Source of the DNA: CALMFT01 sp041674565
GTDB lineage: Bacteria > Patescibacteriota > Gracilibacteria > Absconditabacterales > Absconditicoccaceae
Reading direction: 5' to 3'
Assembly (NCBI GenBank): GCA_041674565.1
Contig: JBAYVQ010000033.1
Location: 1-9,694 of the forward strand
Length of the DNA stretch: 9,694 nt
The notes under the pieces were generated by a model. That model was given only the letters and a program-made list of their open reading frames with translations. It had not been told where the DNA came from and did not search any database. The position numbers and the translations under genes are program-made. Positions 6,697 to 9,694 of the stretch are shown here, piece after piece; the stretch's first letter is position 1; the number at the start of each line of letters is the position of its first letter.

Positions 6697-8787
6697 TTAT
6701 TTTTTCATTGTCCTCAAAAGCATCCATTTTATAAGCGGTACGCTTACGGATAACAAAATCATAATATTTAAGGTCATCACGAGTCCAAATCACTGGAATA
6801 GGTCAGATCACAAAAATACAAGCAGTATACCAATAGCGATAGTAGACATCTGTCCACCAAATACCGCTGGTCGAGATCTATCATAAGCTGTGTAAATAGC
6901 TTCTTCTTCTCTTCTTCCACGAGCCATCTCTTCCTTGAGTCTTTCGTATATCAATATAGCAGCATCAACGCCCATACCGATATTGAGAATGATCGCCGCC
7001 ATACCAGACAAACTTAGGGCATATCACATCAATTTCAATAAAGCAACCAATGTTACGATAAATGACACAAGGGCCGCAAGAGCTATAGCGGCTCTCCTAA
7101 AATCATATCTCCACGTCATCAACAACAAAATCGCCAACAAAGAAGCAATGGTTGCCCATATTGCTCATTGCCACGCATGTTCTCAGAGTGTAGCACTAAC
7201 TTTTGATTCATTTACTTGTATCAGTTTTGCAGGAAGTGCTCACTCATTCAAGTCATCAGCAAGTAATTTTGCTGATGCAACATCGAAGTCACCATTGATG
7301 ATAGCGCTACCGCCACATATCTTGCTTTGGATAGTTGGCGAAGTGACCAATTTGCCTCCTACGAAAATACCCATCTGTTTTTGGATATTACTTTCTGTGA
7401 GCTTACAGAAGATCTCTTTACCCGTTTCATCCAAGTCAATCTGCACCGCTGGCCTACCAACTTGATCTCTAGTAACACTAGCAAATTTGAAATAAGTACC
7501 ATTTAAAATCCTATTGAGACTATCTTTTGCGGGTAATCGAGTATTTCTATCCCTTACGAAGACCACCTCCAAATCATAATTGTTGTTATTAAACAAATCG
7601 TTAACAAAAGATTGTGCTTCTTGAAGAGTATTTACATTACTTAAGGTAATAAGTCTATAGAGAGCCTGTGAAGCATCTTTTGTATTATATATTTTTACTA
7701 CAAAGGACTGTCCTCCAGTAACAATTACTGTCCTTACAGTTTGTGCTTTGATATCTTTCATATCAGCCAAAAATGACAATTCCACGCTGCTAGCCCATTT
7801 CTTGTCTACATACTTAACTAGGCCCATACTATCCAAATCAGTCTTTCGGTCTAGATTCTCAAATGACGTAACTGAACCAGTAGTGGGAATACCATATACA
7901 TCAACCTCATATGCTGACTTGTCAGCAAAAGGCTGATTGAGGTCAAATAAGATACTCTTACCAGCTTGATTATAAAATGTATCAGTAATAAGCTGCGTCC
8001 CTGTAACGCTTGCTTTTGTTGGCATGAATTCATCTTTCACAGCAAATCATTTTGTACGAGCCTTATCGATCAATTCTTGGTCGGAAAGCTGAAGTTGAGA
8101 TCCTGCAGTGCTACCATTCATTTTAACAATAAAATAACCATTGGTGTCTACACCAGTTGTTCCTTGAGCAGGTTGCAAAATACCCTCTATCAACTCCCCC
8201 AGAACCTGGCCAGAACCCAATATACTAATACGCTCTGTTTGCGCAGCAAGTGCGGGAGGCAGATTTTGTTTGTTTGCTCAGGTTATTTCAAAATAATAAA
8301 CATCGTTGCTACCTTGCTCACCTAATTGTTTTATCTGACTAGGATCTGTTACAATCTGACGAAGAAGGTTACTAGCAAGTTCTTTTCTAGCTATCACCTG
8401 AGAAGCGCCCGACAAGGCATTTGGCAGGGCAAATTCTAATTCCACGGTTTTGCCAATAATGTCTCTTGCGGCATCAAGATCATCCAAACCACCTATTCTT
8501 ACTACTACATAGTCATCCGAACCAGCCTTTTGCAACTTCACTTCAGCATCACCTACTCACAGACCATTCACTCTTTTGCGAATATTAGCCTCAATAATCT
8601 GCTTAGCTCTTTGAGTTACCGTACTATACTCAGTTGCGTTGGTATATATCTCTTTATACTTTGTGAAATCTATTTTGTAAACAAATTCTACACCTCATGC
8701 CACATCAATACCCTTCGTGAATTTACCCACAAAAAGTACGACAAATATAGCTACAATAACCGTTACCCATCTCCAGTTTCGCTTCAT
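6697..8787 (-). CDS. secD: Protein translocase subunit SecD
   Basis: 696 residues from ATG (8785-8787) to TAA (6697-6699), with ten TGA read as Gly. SecD sits in the membrane beside SecYEG and uses the proton-motive force to help pull exported proteins out. The first membrane helix is at about residues 7-22, followed by GIDVAGGVEFVYKID, the SecD GG motif (residue 31 is TGA). A large outer domain includes ILNGTYFKFASV and ends with NEGALPAKL (Gly516 is TGA). LGEHAWQGAI and five further helices (about 540-690) follow, with the RND-type motif NIGMGVDAAILIYERLKEE and LGSDLFQGFG, where both TGA codons match the family GTGxxKGF pattern. CGA codons at residues 417 and 639 sit where CPR SecD proteins usually have Trp. 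It is longer than E. coli SecD (615). No secF follows. AGGG lies about 8 bases before the ATG, one of the few possible ribosome-binding sites here. Confidence 0.97.
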
Positions 8788-8811
8788 GAATACCCTACAT
8801 ACTAAGAATAA

Positions 8812-8840
8812 ATTATATACAATAGTCCGAATATGTAATG
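8812..8840 (-). promoter_or_regulatory. Probable secD promoter
   Basis: The minus strand has TATAAT (8812-8817), a perfect -10 box about 25 bases before the secD ATG. The hexamer 17 bases further upstream is CATTAC, a poor -35, so the promoter is only partly supported. The remaining gap up to 9007 shows no gene. Confidence 0.35.
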
Positions 8841-9007
8841 AAAATGGAGTATTTTGCAAACACTGATCTCAAGACAGAGTTTTTCGAAAATCGACTTGAT
8901 AGGTTTTATATGTTTACTATTGACAGTATATACATAAATACCATAAACGAAAAAGAAAAATGAAGCTAGAGTTTATGAAAATAATATCATATCCGACAAG
9001 GATATCC

Positions 9008-9694
9008 TTAATCTACAGGGGTATTCTTGTCACCCAAAATACTATCGCTACCAATCAGCAGTACAACATCTACACCCGTAAGAGTTTTACCACTATATAG
9101 TGTCGTTAATTGAGTCTGAGGAGCAATCTGAATGTTACCAACATCCAATATCTCTTCAACTAGACTGATATATTCAACGAAGTCTTTTTGTTTCATTCAA
9201 GTATTTAGAATAGCAGTTGTTTGCGTCAGCTTATTTATGTTATTTCCAACATAATCAACCGCAATACCATATCTAATGAGTTCGACTCCAAGTTGAGATG
9301 CAAAGCCTCATACTGATTTGGGAGTTATTTTTGGATCTATACTATTATAAATAGCCAGATTGATGGTTTTGTAACTGCCAAAGGGATGGTAGATAATACG
9401 ATTAACAAACTGAAATAGCTGTGTATAATTAGAAACACGTTGCGGTGTTGCTCAAATAGGAAGAAGGACTGCTGCTCCTCCAAACGACTCTCTTGGTGGA
9501 GAATACAATACACAACCAGGTTTCATTTGATTGATATTTTCTGGACAATCGGATTGGAAAACAATATTGTTCATGGCACGAATTTTACTTATATAAGGAA
9601 GATATTTGATAATATCTCCCACGCCAGCATTGGTTGTAACTGTGTCTTGAAAGTCACCGTAGAGACTCTTTATTTTTGTTACAGATTGAAATGA
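9008..9694 (-). CDS. LytR-CpsA-Psr (LCP) family protein with LytR_C domain (N-terminus outside the window)
   Basis: 228 codons are visible, ending at TAA 9008-9010 with three TGA as Gly; the start lies beyond 9694. The first part (FQSVTKIKSLYGDF, then TTNAGVGDIIKYL) looks like the end of an LCP catalytic domain. The second part begins INLAIYNS and continues SVGGFASQLGVELIRYGIAVDYVGN, the pattern of the LytR C-terminal domain, in which a short strand with an Asn is followed by a helix and a G-I-x-V strand. LCP enzymes transfer lipid-linked polymers to the cell wall or surface; here the catalytic arginines are outside the window, so activity cannot be judged. It ends with LLIGSDSILGDK. No TGG, CGA or CGG codon occurs in this part. 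It lies 220 bases upstream of secD on the same strand. Confidence 0.8.

Noticed and set aside
6935..7465. Plus-strand ORF of 176 codons
   Set aside because: It lies antisense to the strongly conserved SecD C-terminal half and has no family features; its length comes from the complementary strand composition.
8918..8946. Plus-strand promoter (TTGACA followed by an AT-rich stretch)
   Set aside because: The -10 region is poor (CATAAA) and no plus-strand gene follows; it would only run antisense into the LCP gene.
8989..9009. Terminator after the LCP gene (ATATCC-gacaa-GGATAT hairpin and AAGGATATCCTT palindrome)
   Set aside because: The stem is only 6 AT-rich pairs, overlaps the stop codon and lacks a proper T run on the minus strand; too weak to call.

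Overview
This AT-rich window reads as a chromosomal segment of an ultra-small candidate-phyla-radiation bacterium, most likely Absconditabacteria (SR1) or Gracilibacteria. The reason is the genetic code. With the standard code every gene is broken by in-frame TGA. With TGA read as glycine, ten long, tightly packed reading frames appear, and many of the TGA codons fall exactly on family-invariant glycines: SecD GG, LG and GALP, the DUF4012 RPxGGF motif, and the nucleotidyltransferase AGF and RGxC motifs. CGA also appears to be recoded, because it sits where tryptophan is conserved (KP-W-G and W-x-GVTYKED in the nucleotidyltransferase, R-x-W-P in SecD). Real stops are TAA or TAG only. All protein descriptions below use TGA = Gly; where CGA or CGG matters it is stated.

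Layout. Positions 1-108 hold the tail of a plus-strand gene followed by a terminator. A minus-strand DUF4012 membrane protein fills 158-1693. The gap 1694-2115 has a perfect sigma-70-type plus-strand promoter, a short two-hairpin RNA or leader, a 45-codon ORF and a strong two-way terminator. A minus-strand sugar-phosphate-type nucleotidyltransferase (2116-2949) diverges from a plus-strand half-size SufD-like protein (3083-3667). Next comes a plus-strand cluster with its own promoter: a membrane-anchored unknown protein (3859-4485), an unknown cytoplasmic protein (4500-5414) and a coiled-coil plus DUF4389-like membrane protein (5485-6069), closed by a terminator. The last part is minus strand: a secreted unknown protein (6107-6625), SecD (6697-8787) and the C-terminal part of an LCP/LytR_C protein (9008 to beyond the window end).

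How the genes fit together. Several products concern the cell surface: SecD drives export, the LCP and DUF4012 proteins belong to families linked to attaching or handling surface polymers, the nucleotidyltransferase could make an activated precursor, and the 6107-6625 product is exported. This is inference from family and neighbourhood; the genes are not one operon. No rRNA, tRNA, mobile element or CRISPR array was seen.
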